Source: Anaerolineae bacterium
GTDB lineage: Bacteria > Chloroflexota > Anaerolineae > Aggregatilineales > Phototrophicaceae
Length of the DNA stretch: 36,544 nucleotides
Assembly: GCA_019912965.1 (NCBI GenBank)
Contig: JAIOHM010000007.1
Coordinates: 1-36,544, forward strand
Reading direction: 5' to 3'
Under the pieces are notes generated by a model that had not been told where the DNA came from, ran no database searches, and was given only the letters and a program-made list of their open reading frames with translations. The position numbers and the translations under genes were made by a program. Of the stretch, positions 1 through 9,180 are shown piece after piece; the first letter of the stretch is position 1, and the number at the start of each line of letters is the position of its first letter.

Positions 1-480
1 GTGCCGGATGGGGGGATGGCCTGTCGATGTGGGAACACAGGCTGTTTGGAAACGCTGGTTTCCGAGCCGGCGATTGTGCGGGCAGCACGCGATCTGGCAA
101 TCCAGAACTCACGCGGTTTGCTGGCAGAAATGCTGCGTGAGGGACAAGGCACCTTAATCGAACGGATTTTAGCCGCCGCCCGCGCTGGAGACGCCGCCAC
201 CTGTGCCTTGCTGGAATCGCGCGCCCGTTATATGGGGATTGCGCTGGCAAATGTAATTAACATCCTCAACCCGGAACAGATTGTGATGGGTGGTTTGTTC
301 GCGCAGGGACAGGATTTGTTAATGCCCACCGTTGAAGCCACCATGCGGGAACGGGCTTTTGCCCACTTGGGCGACCGGGTATCGTTACAGGTAACACCGT
401 TCGGGTATCAGGCCGGGGTGATCGGTGCCGCAGCCGTCGCCTTGCAGCAGTATTTCTACCAAGCCCCCGCGTTGGGATAA
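1..480 (+). CDS. ROK-family sugar kinase or repressor, C-terminal part
   Basis: The gene enters from the left edge, so its N-terminus, including the ATP-binding part and any winged helix, is missing. The visible part opens with the ROK zinc-finger motif CRCGNTGCLE (residues about 8-17), whose cysteines bind structural zinc in ROK glucokinases and NagC/Mlc-type repressors. It ends with the glycine-rich C-terminal lobe (LNPEQIVMGG, then AGVIGAAAVAL), which is typical of the family. ROK proteins either phosphorylate a sugar or repress sugar genes. The next backbone genes are an isomerase and a sugar ABC transporter, so either role fits. The first in-frame codon here is GTG, but it is almost certainly internal. 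Family assignment is secure; kinase versus regulator cannot be decided. Confidence 0.9.
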   Translation: MPDGGMACRCGNTGCLETLVSEPAIVRAARDLAIQNSRGLLAEMLREGQGTLIERILAAARAGDAATCALLESRARYMGIALANVINILNPEQIVMGGLFAQGQDLLMPTVEATMRERAFAHLGDRVSLQVTPFGYQAGVIGAAAVALQQYFYQAPALG

Positions 481-485
481 TTGAA

Positions 486-557
486 TTATCCCTCTCTGAG
501 AGAACTGCGGATGATCGACTCGACCAGCAGATAAACTCGTGTGCCGATGTGATTTGT
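486..557 (-). pseudogene. Remnant of a second rloB 3' end
   Basis: On the minus strand this reads TNHIGTRVYLLVESIIRSS, then LREG and a stop. The 19 residues are identical to the C-terminal region of the intact rloB (codons at 1978-2034). Ten of the 19 codons differ and all ten changes are silent; for example both leucines are CTG here and TTA there. This is therefore the end of a divergent rloB allele and not a fresh duplication. The frame is closed by a TAA immediately before the matching part, so nothing upstream of it is left. It abuts the ROK stop codon. No function is expected; it is a recombination scar. Confidence 0.85.
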
Positions 558-584
558 TTAATAGTTCGCTGATACAGAGAAGAC

Positions 585-1511
585 TCATGGTTTAGTCGTC
601 AGTTGGAGATTTTCCAAGGCGTGTGTCAAAGCAACTTGTAAATCTTCAAAAGATTTCAGGGTCTCAGTTGATAAATCCTTGTAAAACGAATAACCTTGTC
701 CACGCCATTGTCGCCTTTCTAACTGAAATCGTATCGGCAGACGCTTTAGCCCAATCCTTAGTTCGGCGTACTGCAATCCCTCGTCCCAGTTTAACTTTGG
801 TCTGCCATCGGTGAATTGAGAATGAGAGTCCCCAATGACGACTGCGTTTTCTGCGCCACTCCATAAAACAAGATAGGTGTAATGATCTTATCCAAAAACT
901 CGATAATGGCGGGTTTCAGCATTGCCCATAGCCGACCACTGTTCGCCGCGTGAACGTAGTAGTTCCCGCACAGGTTCAGTAAATGTGGCGGTAAACTTGC
1001 GTAAAGCCTCACCTTGTTCACCCAGGGTTGCTTGTCCATCGCCCCATTGCGCGATCATCGCAGCGCGTAATTCAGTAAGTGTTGGGTAGATGTATTCAAA
1101 GGAGATACTACCCGGTATTCTGCTGGGTGGACTCATGATTGCCCTTCTAAATTTGGAGGGGCGTTCTTCCTCTGGCAGTGCATATAACGCGGCATAATCG
1201 ATTCCCCATACCCGAATCGCCCCATTATCCGCCTTCGCTACATGCCAAAAACGGTAAACACCTTTGACCACTTCGTTGTAGAAGCGATCATCATCTCCGA
1301 AATCACCATAGGAATCGTAGGCCCCTGCATATCCTTCCCAGATCACCAGATGCTTATGACCATCAGTACTGTAATGCCGTGAATAGCCGCTGATACTTGG
1401 TAAACCGCACCACCATTGGGCATAGCCTTCCAACAATGTCTTCAGTGTGAGATTTGCATCTATGGAGGGAAGAGCTGATTCGATTGATGTTGGGTGAAGG
1501 TGTTGAGTCAT
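585..1511 (-). pseudogene. Unknown protein gene split by an in-frame TAA
   Basis: The reading frame starts at ATG 1511, preceded by GAGG six bases upstream, and runs 207 codons to a TAA at 888-890. The same frame then continues with protein-like sequence (DHYTYLVLWSG, GDSHSQFTDG, then a basic stretch rich in R and Q) to a stop at 585. No plausible start codon lies just after the TAA, so this is more likely one gene of about 308 codons with a nonsense change than two genes. The N-terminal part is acidic and rich in aromatic residues (YDSYGDFGDDDRFYNEVV). I recognise no domain, signal peptide or membrane segment. The frame could be intact if the TAA is a sequencing error. Confidence 0.6.
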
Positions 1512-1523
1512 GGTGAGCCTCAT

Positions 1524-1907
1524 ATGCGAACACATTATGATTTACATTTACGGCATATCGACCTGGAAATTTCTACAGACGGATGCAAAAACGCCAAATT
1601 GATGTTAATGATGTTTGGAAATTCGATCAATATGACTTTGAGCCTGCAACTATACGATGGTATTCACAGTCTCAACTTCAATGAACATGCTGTGGTAGGG
1701 TTCTATTCCTCTGATTTCAGTGTTACATTCATCCCCAACGAAGAAACCATAACGGATAACGCCTTTATGCAAGAAATCCACATCGGGCTGGTGGCGATTG
1801 CGCGGACAACGTTTGATATCGAACTCGTGCAGCAGGGCGTCATCAGCCTATCGCAGCGTGCGGGCGAAACCGTCACCGCCCTAAGCCAGCGGTCGGGTGG
1901 GGTGTAG
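1524..1907 (+). CDS. Chimeric ORF: unknown protein read through into a copied isomerase N-terminus
   Basis: The frame starts at ATG 1524, only 12 bases from the start of the divergent gene at 1511. The first 64 or so codons (MRTHYDLHLRHIDLEI onward) form a hypothetical protein I do not recognise. It then enters the 1716-1820 repeat: FSVTFI, a GAA codon where the other copy has a TAG stop (4079-4081), and then [17 protein letters not shown], which is the N-terminus of the isomerase encoded from 4106. After that comes an unrelated tail (LSQRAGETVTALSQRSGG) and a stop. I infer that the unknown gene originally ended at the TAG and was followed by the isomerase. This copy lost the stop and was cut off early in the isomerase. 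A functional product is doubtful. Confidence 0.45.
   Translation: MRTHYDLHLRHIDLEISTDGCKNAKLMLMMFGNSINMTLSLQLYDGIHSLNFNEHAVVGFYSSDFSVTFIPNEETITDNAFMQEIHIGLVAIARTTFDIELVQQGVISLSQRAGETVTALSQRSGGV
1716..1820 (+). repeat. Direct repeat, copy 1 of the isomerase 5' junction
   Basis: This segment matches 4055-4159 at a constant offset of 2339 bases with no gaps. The core 1749-1807 (59 bases) is identical; the flanks diverge. It spans the end of the upstream unknown gene and the first codons of the isomerase. The rloB-rloA pair lies between the two copies. Confidence 0.9.
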
Positions 1908-1956
1908 CCCACGCTCTACGTCAAAAGCGGCGGCGTCAGCGTCACCCGCCGGACAG

Positions 1957-2625
1957 TCACCTTGCGTTAGTGGGGCGCGAACTGCGAATGATGGACTCGA
2001 CTAATAAATAGACTCTTGTTCCAATGTGGTTTGTCCAGCGATGTTCGGGATTCACATCAATTGCTCTGGCGCGGTTGATGGCGAGGTCAACAGAGGGAAG
2101 GTAATCGGCGGTATTCAGGTTGCTTTTATTATAGCTTCCGGCACGCTTCATGAGTTCAATTTCAAGCGGCGTTCGGGCATCATTTGGTTTTCCGGGCTGT
2201 GACAACTGCTCCAGTTGTTCAAGGGTATATTCCTCCAACGACGCAACATGCAGGAGCAACCAAATCTCAAAGCCCGGATTACTAACCGCCAGCAGATAAC
2301 TTTTCTGAATACATTGGGTCGAAATATCGCTTAACTTGCCGCTGCCCCAACGATCCAGATCAATAACCAACCATAGCTCATCTTGCTCACCCAGGCTGTA
2401 GGTTTGCCTGAATTCATCCAGCATTTGAATCACATATTCAGGTGCGGAATGTTCAGCCTGCAACCGATCTAATATTTCGACATGGACTTTCGGATTGCGA
2501 TACTGCTCATTAACTGCCAGATCGCTAAAATAGCGTTTTTCAGTTTTAGCGCCTTCAGCGGCGATGATAATCAGCTTGGCATCCCGCAAACCACTTTTAC
2601 GTTCTCTTGGCTTGAACTTCCTCAT
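1957..2625 (-). CDS. rloB: RloB-like protein, toprim-type effector of an AbiL-like defence pair
   Basis: The 222-residue protein has the RloB/AbiLii pattern. An N-terminal basic stretch leads to IIIAAEGAKTEKRYF (Glu24), then LVIDLDRWG with Asp89 and Asp91, then NPGFEIWLLLH (Glu120). This is the acidic layout of a toprim-like nuclease fold. The start ATG overlaps the stop of rloA (TAATG), so the two are translationally coupled. RloA/RloB pairs correspond to the AbiLi/AbiLii abortive-infection system. By analogy the ATPase senses phage or damaged DNA and the toprim protein harms the cell, but the target is not visible from sequence. Leucine codons are often TTA and base composition is more AT-rich than the sugar genes, suggesting transfer. 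A remnant of a divergent allele lies at 486-557. Confidence 0.85.
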   Translation of the reverse strand: MRKFKPRERKSGLRDAKLIIIAAEGAKTEKRYFSDLAVNEQYRNPKVHVEILDRLQAEHSAPEYVIQMLDEFRQTYSLGEQDELWLVIDLDRWGSGKLSDISTQCIQKSYLLAVSNPGFEIWLLLHVASLEEYTLEQLEQLSQPGKPNDARTPLEIELMKRAGSYNKSNLNTADYLPSVDLAINRARAIDVNPEHRWTNHIGTRVYLLVESIIRSSRPTNAR

Positions 2626-3950
2626 TATCCCGCCTCGGTCAGGTTTTTAATGATTGGTATCCCTCCAAACCTGCCGAGCAAATAACCTTTTCGGATGTCC
2701 ATATCATCTCGAATATTGAATTCCTCCAACGAATAGAGGGATGATCGCCCTTCGCTATCTTTCTCCAAAAACCAGATTTCATCCCGACGCAGCAAATCGA
2801 AATCAAGCAATCGTGATTCGTGTGTGGTAACGATTAATTGGCTTTGAAGTCTGGTTGTGCTGTTCAGGAAAAGTTCCAGTATTTTGTAGCTCAAGTGTGG
2901 ATGCAGACTTCTATCCAGCTCATCAATCACAAATACCCGTTCGGTATTACGCAGTTCCATCAAAGCTGGGATGAGATCGAACAAGCGTTGAGTTCCATCC
3001 GATTCGTCGTTGACCTCGAACAAAACAGGTTGAGTTTCCCCTTTAACCCGATGCAACGTCATAAACTTGGAAACCCTGATCTCGTTTTCCTTATATCGGC
3101 TCAGCAAATAGCGCCCATCGGGACCTTGGATAATGGCATCTTGATCCGTGCCTTTTTGAAACTGATCTCTGAAAGTTCGGATTGATCTGGGCATATCTTC
3201 ATCAGAACCTAATTCAAGTAATTCGATGCCGGAGATTCCTGTATCAAAAAGATCGAGTATTGTTTGAAAGGTCTGGTTAAATACTTTGTTGGTTAATTCG
3301 GATTCCAGTCCAACTGGTCGGGATTGCGGAAATACGATGACCAGAATTTCATTGAACCAATTGTAAGCCGCCTCAAAGTAATGCAGACCCCGCTCGATGC
3401 TTTCGGTCAAAAACAGTTGGTTCGGGCGCGTTCCACGTCCCGTAAACCGCAGGAATTCCCGGTCATCCGGGTTGGCATATTTAATGGTCCCGAACTCAAC
3501 AGTGGTTTCGCCTTCAGCCGTTGTTTCCCGTTCAAAAATGCTTTTTTCGCTGCTGGGAGTGATTTCATATAACCACTCTTCATGGATTTTTTCGGCATCT
3601 GCGACAAATCCATAATTAAAAAAGGTTGCGTTGCATTTGAACTCAAATTCAAATTGGGAAGGTTTATTTTCAGAGTCAGTATCGAATTTAAACGGGCGAA
3701 CCAGAATCAATTCTCGCGGTCGCCTTCCGGTCACAATCAGGTTTCGAGCAAAATCCATCGCTTTAATCAGATTAGATTTTCCAGAAGCGTTTGCCCCATA
3801 CAGCACTGCTGCTTTTAGTGCCTTGATGCCCCGACTTTTACCATCAGAGATGACATGATGTTTATGACTCCGAACCTTGCCCGGAATCATGGATAATTCA
3901 ACTTCGTCTTTGAATGACAAAAAATTCTCAACTGAGAAGCGGATTAACAT
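2625..3950 (-). CDS. rloA: RloA/AbiLi-like SMC-type AAA ATPase
   Basis: This 441-residue protein begins with the RFSVENFLSFKDEVEL signature of small SMC/OLD-type ATPases and has Walker A YGANASGKSN at residues 51-60. Near the C-terminus are EVNDESDGTQRLFDLIPAL (signature-like helix), VFVIDELDRSLHP (Walker B) and IVTTHESRLLD (switch histidine). There is no long coiled coil, so it resembles RloA, AbiLi and the ATPases of PARIS-like systems. The ATG at 3950 is preceded by AAGGA five bases upstream. It is the first gene of a two-gene operon with rloB, pointing against the surrounding sugar operon. It probably acts as the sensor or regulator of RloB. The pair is bracketed by copies of the isomerase 5' junction. 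Confidence 0.88.
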   Translation of the reverse strand: MLIRFSVENFLSFKDEVELSMIPGKVRSHKHHVISDGKSRGIKALKAAVLYGANASGKSNLIKAMDFARNLIVTGRRPRELILVRPFKFDTDSENKPSQFEFEFKCNATFFNYGFVADAEKIHEEWLYEITPSSEKSIFERETTAEGETTVEFGTIKYANPDDREFLRFTGRGTRPNQLFLTESIERGLHYFEAAYNWFNEILVIVFPQSRPVGLESELTNKVFNQTFQTILDLFDTGISGIELLELGSDEDMPRSIRTFRDQFQKGTDQDAIIQGPDGRYLLSRYKENEIRVSKFMTLHRVKGETQPVLFEVNDESDGTQRLFDLIPALMELRNTERVFVIDELDRSLHPHLSYKILELFLNSTTRLQSQLIVTTHESRLLDFDLLRRDEIWFLEKDSEGRSSLYSLEEFNIRDDMDIRKGYLLGRFGGIPIIKNLTEAG

Positions 3951-4054
3951 GATTTTCCTTAGCTTTACTGCATGAAGCGTGAAAAAATCTCTCTAACTGC
4001 GATTATACCCCAACTTTCGTAGACCACCTATTGGGTCGTAATGGATTCTCTTGT
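3951..4054. other. Intergenic spacer upstream of rloA
   Basis: This AT-rich spacer must hold the minus-strand promoter of rloA. No clear promoter or operator pattern stands out. It ends where the second copy of the isomerase-junction repeat begins. Confidence 0.4.
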
Positions 4055-4159
4055 TTCAGTGTTACATTCATTGCCACTTAGGAAGCAATAACGGATAACG
4101 CCTTTATGCAAGAAATCCACATCGGGCTGGTGGCGATTGCGCGGACGACCTTTGATATG
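4055..4159 (+). repeat. Direct repeat, copy 2 of the isomerase 5' junction
   Basis: Partner of 1716-1820. The matching frame carries a TAG at 4079-4081 (FSVTFIAT then stop), followed 24 bases later by the isomerase ATG. This looks like the tail of the upstream unknown gene and then the true isomerase start, meaning the ancestral order was unknown gene then isomerase. Confidence 0.88.
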
Positions 4160-5446
4160 GCGCTGGCACAGGAAGTCACCGCACAGGCGCGCACACAGCT
4201 CACAGCCGCAGGGCTGACACTGGTTGGTTCGGATGCTTTAGTCACCAGTACCGAAGAAGCCGAAACCGCGATTGATGCCTTAGCCAATGACCCGCCGGAT
4301 TTACTGATTCTGCTTCAGGCCACCTTTGCCGACAGCACCATAACGCTCAAACTGGCGTCCGAAATCAATGCACCCCTGCTGCTGTGGGCAGTGCCGGAAG
4401 AACATACTGGCGGACGGTTGCGGCTGAATTCGTTATGTGGTGTCAATCTGGCGGCACACGGCTTACGGCGCTTGGGTCATCCTTATGAATACGTCTACGG
4501 CGCACCAGACGACCCAGCAGTGATTGAAAAAATCCTCACCGTAGCCAAAGCTGGACGGGTACGCAGTTTATTGCGCCGTGCGCGGATTGGCCGCGTCGGT
4601 GAACACCCCGCCGGATTCGATACCTGCAAAGTGGATGTCGAGAAAGTCGCGCGGCAGTTAGGCATCGAAGTTGTGCAGATGGATTTGCAGAACGATATTT
4701 TCGCGCGGGCAAGAACGGCCAATTCGGACGCTGTGGAAATGACTTTGGATGCCCTCGGTCAGCGGGTCGGCGGATTAGATCAACTGGATTCAAAGGCAAC
4801 GCAAGGGACAATCAGCGCCTATCTGACTCTGCGGGAATGGGCGAAAGCGGAAAAACTGAATGGCTATGCGGTGCGCTGCTGGCCGGAATTTTTTACCGAA
4901 ATGGGCTGCGCGGCTTGCGGCGCGATGTCCATGCTCAGTGATGAGCAAACGCCCTGCTCCTGCGAAGCCGATGTCAACGGGACGATCACCCAATTGATGC
5001 TGCAAGGGTTAAGCGGTGAGCCTGCTTTCGGCGCGGACATCGTGAGCGTGGATAACGAACGCGATGGGCTGGTGTTATGGCATTGTGGGCTTGCACCCCT
5101 CTCAATGGTTGATCCGCAAGCGCAGCCAGCAGGTACAATTCACAGCAACCGCAAATTGCCGCTGTTGATGGAATTCCCCCTCAAGCCGGGGCACGTGACG
5201 CTGGCACGTCTGAGCGAAGCAACTGGCGAATACCGCCTGATTATCGGCAAAGGCGAAATGCTGCGTGCGCCGCGCAGTTTTTCTGGCACAACCGGAATCG
5301 TCCGCTTTGATCGTCCAGCAGAAACGGTTTTGGATACCATCCTGACCGAAGGCTTAGAACATCACATCTCGCTGACCTATGGCGATCATGTGGCCGCTTT
5401 AACGGCGTTGGGCAAGATGTTACAATTGCCCATGCTGTTTCTATAA
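4106..5446 (+). CDS. L-fucose/arabinose isomerase-like sugar isomerase
   Basis: This 446-residue protein has the COG2407 layout: an N-terminal Rossmann-like half starting [17 protein letters not shown], and a C-terminal half with the metal-site residues of FucI-type isomerases. These are Glu261 in CWPEF, Asp289 in EADVNG and His326 in LWHCGLAP, which in the family bind Mn2+ and drive aldose-ketose interconversion by an enediol route. It is cytoplasmic, with no signal peptide. At about 450 residues it is shorter than classical FucI (near 590), as usual for these unassigned relatives. The sugar-binding protein gene follows 48 bases later in the same direction, so they are probably co-transcribed. 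The true substrate is unknown; an uncommon hexose or deoxy sugar is likely. Confidence 0.85.
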   Translation: MQEIHIGLVAIARTTFDMALAQEVTAQARTQLTAAGLTLVGSDALVTSTEEAETAIDALANDPPDLLILLQATFADSTITLKLASEINAPLLLWAVPEEHTGGRLRLNSLCGVNLAAHGLRRLGHPYEYVYGAPDDPAVIEKILTVAKAGRVRSLLRRARIGRVGEHPAGFDTCKVDVEKVARQLGIEVVQMDLQNDIFARARTANSDAVEMTLDALGQRVGGLDQLDSKATQGTISAYLTLREWAKAEKLNGYAVRCWPEFFTEMGCAACGAMSMLSDEQTPCSCEADVNGTITQLMLQGLSGEPAFGADIVSVDNERDGLVLWHCGLAPLSMVDPQAQPAGTIHSNRKLPLLMEFPLKPGHVTLARLSEATGEYRLIIGKGEMLRAPRSFSGTTGIVRFDRPAETVLDTILTEGLEHHISLTYGDHVAALTALGKMLQLPMLFL

Positions 5447-5494
5447 ACATGGCGCTGTTCTGTAATTCATTTTTGGCATTTGGAGGAAACAAAC

Positions 5495-6784
5495 ATGCAT
5501 AAGCGTTTTCTTTTATTGAGTTTACTGCTGCTCAGTTTGCTGGCAGTAGGTGTTACCGCCGCCCAAGACGCGGTTGAACTGCGGATTACGTGGTACAACG
5601 ACGGCACAGAAGGCGAAGCCCTGCGTACTGCGCTGGATGCTTTTGAGGCCGCTAATCCCGGCATCACCGTGACCATTGACGACATCGGCTATGCCGATCC
5701 CAATGTCTATCACTCCACCATTCAGGCACAGGTGGAAGCCGGTGCGCCGCCCGATCTGGCGCGTGTGAATAATGTGTCGCTGTTCGTGGGCAGTTACCTC
5801 GATCTGCGTTCACTAGTTGCCGATGCCTCCTACTACGAAACCAATTTCAGCGAAGCGATTTTGAATTCGATGCGGGCGGATGCCGATGATACAGGCATTT
5901 ACGGTTTTCCGTTGCAGTTCACCATCACCGCACCATTCATCAATCGCACCCTGTTTGAACAGGCGGGTGTGGCTGTTCCCAGCGATGAAAAAGAAGAAGT
6001 AACCTGGGACGAATGGGCGGAAGCCACACAGGCCGTAGCCGAAGCCACCCAGACGCCCTACGCCATCGCCTTTGAACCACGTGGTCACCGCCTTTGGGGT
6101 TTCTCGGTATCGGAAGGTGGCACATGGTTTGACGAGGAAGGTAACTTCACTGCTGATAGCCCCGGCTTCCGCACGGCTGCTGAAAAATTGATCGGTTGGG
6201 TACAAAGTGGTGTACATGACCCGGCGATCTGGGCGAATCTGCCCGATGGCCCAGCGATGGCGCGTGACCAGTTCATCAATGGTCAGGCAGTATTCCTGTA
6301 CAGTGGCAGTTTCGCGGTCGGTGGTCTGGCGACTGGCATTGCCGATTCATTCGATTGGTCAGCCATCCCCAATCCCAGCGGCCCCGGTGGCAGCACAGGC
6401 AGCCCCGGCGGTTCACTGTTTGTCGGCTTCGCAGGCACACAGCACCCAGCCGAAGTCGCCCTGTTGATGGATTATCTGACACAGGAAGATGTGCTGGGCG
6501 AATTTTCCGTCCAGTCGCTGTTCATCCCCGGTCATCTGGGCTTGGCGGCGAAAGGTCTGGAATACGCATCCAATGCAGATGTCTTGAACACACTGCTGCT
6601 GGAAATCCCCAAGATCGACCCGCAGGCCTATCAACTGCAATACAGCCAATATGCCTTCACCTACAACCGCCCGATTGACAACCGTCTGGCGCAGGTGATG
6701 ACAGGCGAACTCACGCTGGATGATGCCATTGCCGCCATTCAGCAGGACGTAGACGACGCGATTGCTGCCACCCAAGCGGGTTAA
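5495..6784 (+). CDS. Carbohydrate ABC transporter substrate-binding protein
   Basis: The start is ATG 5495, with GGAGGA about eight bases before it, and not the in-frame TTG at 5480. The 429-residue product has a clear signal peptide (basic MHKR, a leucine-rich core, cleavage near VTAAQD). It lacks the lipoprotein cysteine, so it is probably free or anchored another way. The mature part has family-1 sugar-binding features: ALDAFEAANPGITVTI at the N-lobe, AGAPPDLARVN as the hinge region, and GGSLFVGFAGTQHPAEVALL near the C-terminus. It captures an oligosaccharide or glycoside for the two membrane permeases downstream. A strong terminator follows it, which would make this protein more abundant than the permeases. 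Confidence 0.92.
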   Translation: MHKRFLLLSLLLLSLLAVGVTAAQDAVELRITWYNDGTEGEALRTALDAFEAANPGITVTIDDIGYADPNVYHSTIQAQVEAGAPPDLARVNNVSLFVGSYLDLRSLVADASYYETNFSEAILNSMRADADDTGIYGFPLQFTITAPFINRTLFEQAGVAVPSDEKEEVTWDEWAEATQAVAEATQTPYAIAFEPRGHRLWGFSVSEGGTWFDEEGNFTADSPGFRTAAEKLIGWVQSGVHDPAIWANLPDGPAMARDQFINGQAVFLYSGSFAVGGLATGIADSFDWSAIPNPSGPGGSTGSPGGSLFVGFAGTQHPAEVALLMDYLTQEDVLGEFSVQSLFIPGHLGLAAKGLEYASNADVLNTLLLEIPKIDPQAYQLQYSQYAFTYNRPIDNRLAQVMTGELTLDDAIAAIQQDVDDAIAATQAG

Positions 6785-6807
6785 TTTTCGCTTCGGCAAA
6801 GATTGCG

Positions 6808-6838
6808 AGGGGCGTCTTTCGGGACGCCCTTCTTTTTT
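6808..6838 (+). terminator. Intrinsic terminator between binding protein and first permease
   Basis: The stem GGGCGTC (6810-6816) pairs exactly with GACGCCC (6823-6829) across a six-base loop. TTCTTTTTT follows. It lies inside the operon, where partial read-through would lower permease expression relative to the binding protein. Confidence 0.85.
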
Positions 6839-6883
6839 GGGAAATTCGAACTGAGTTGTTAAAGTAATCAAGAGAATTAGAAG

Positions 6884-7912
<1,029 letters not shown>

Positions 7913-7975
7913 TACTCCCAAAGCTGCGCCTTGGAAACTTCGATTTAAACCTCGACTAACAGGCTGCTATATCCG

Positions 7976-8941
7976 TTAGTTCCGCCAAGCCAGTGTTGCT
8001 TGGTTGAGCGCCTCCACTTCCTCCGCAGTCAAAGAAAATTTCAGCGACTCGGCGTTCTCTGTGGCCTGCCTGCCATTCTTTGCGCCGGGGATGGGAAGCA
8101 CGATTGGGTTCTCAATCAGCCAACGCAGCGCAACCTGGCTTGGTGTCTTCGAATAACGCGCGCCAATTTCACGCAAAAGTTTTGTCACAGGTTGTATCGC
8201 ATCCAATGCCCTGCGGCTGTATTGAGGCAGGATGCGCCGGAAGAGTCCGCCTGCCCGGTGCTGCGCGGAATACTTGCCAGTTAATCTGCCACCCGCCAGC
8301 GGAGAATAGGCGATGAGTGTGATCCCTAGCTCACGGCACACATCGAGTACACCATTCACCTCTGGTTGGCGATGAAGCAGCGAATATTCGACTTGATTCG
8401 ATGCCAGTGGAATCCCGCGTTTGGCAAGTACCGTGTGTGCCTCTCGCATCTGTTCGGCTGAATAATTGCTCACCCCAACCGCCTTGACTTTTCCCGCTTC
8501 AACCGCGTCTGCCAGTTGATCCATCAATTTTGGAATGGATACACCCCTAACCGGGAAGTGATGTTGGTACAGATCAATAGTCTCACGCCCTAACCGCGCA
8601 AGACTCGCATCCAATTCCTTTGGAAATCCTTCCGCACGAAAGGAAAAACCTCCCGGAAACTTGGAGGCAATCAATACATGCTTTTTCTCACGCGCCAATT
8701 CTCCCAAACGCCGTTCAGATGCACCTCCGCTGTACATGGCGGCGGTATCAAACAAATTCGCGCCCGCCTCGATACTCAACTCGAACGCCTGCTTTTCCTC
8801 TTCAAATCCGTGCGCGCCGCCATAAGCGGTCTTTGCAGGGTGAAACCGGGCAAGCCCTTTTGCATCCCCCCATGTCATTGCTCCAACGCCGAGGCGGGGT
8901 ACTTTTAAATCACTGCGACCAAGCGTTGTGTCGTGTTCCAT
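7976..8941 (-). CDS. Aldo/keto reductase
   Basis: This 321-residue cytoplasmic TIM-barrel oxidoreductase has the NADPH-dependent AKR tetrad visible: Asp65 and Tyr70 in LFDTAAMYSGG, Lys94 in IASKFPGG and His127 in LYQHH. The C-terminal cofactor loop is PIVLPIPGAKNGRQATENA. It probably reduces a small aldehyde or ketone. The start ATG at 8941 gives MEHDTTLGRSDLKVPRLGVG, the usual N-terminus. It is transcribed away from the tetR gene at 9181, and the shared spacer carries two palindromes, so the TetR protein probably controls both. The pair lies between the two permease genes and looks inserted there. Confidence 0.92.
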   Translation of the reverse strand: MEHDTTLGRSDLKVPRLGVGAMTWGDAKGLARFHPAKTAYGGAHGFEEEKQAFELSIEAGANLFDTAAMYSGGASERRLGELAREKKHVLIASKFPGGFSFRAEGFPKELDASLARLGRETIDLYQHHFPVRGVSIPKLMDQLADAVEAGKVKAVGVSNYSAEQMREAHTVLAKRGIPLASNQVEYSLLHRQPEVNGVLDVCRELGITLIAYSPLAGGRLTGKYSAQHRAGGLFRRILPQYSRRALDAIQPVTKLLREIGARYSKTPSQVALRWLIENPIVLPIPGAKNGRQATENAESLKFSLTAEEVEALNQATLAWRN

Positions 8942-9073
8942 TATGAATAACCCTTTCTCTGGTGTGCCATCTCAAGTGTTTACGGTGCTAAGGTGGGATT
9001 GGACTCCAGTCGCCATCATAGCTTCCCCTTGTCGCATCTTCCCTTTATATTGCATTCTATTTGTGATAACGTG

Positions 9074-9115
9074 ATACAGACCTGTCTATCTCAGAATATA
9101 CAGACCTGTCTGTAT
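9074..9115. promoter_or_regulatory. Two TetR-type operator palindromes
   Basis: ATACAGACCTGTCTAT at 9074-9089 and ATACAGACCTGTCTGTAT at 9098-9115 share the core ACAGACCTGTCT and are near-perfect palindromes, with starts 24 bases apart. They lie between the divergent aldo/keto reductase and tetR genes, which is the standard place for a TetR-family autoregulator to bind. Confidence 0.8.
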
Positions 9116-9180
9116 TTCGTCTACTGTTCTTTTGGACAGTGGGCAGTCATTCTATGTTGACGAGGATTTAAAAGCAGATC

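Noticed and set aside
1821..4054. Composite transposon carrying rloBA
   Set aside because: The flanking repeats are about 105 bases, diverged, and derive from a gene junction; there are no terminal inverted repeats or transposase.
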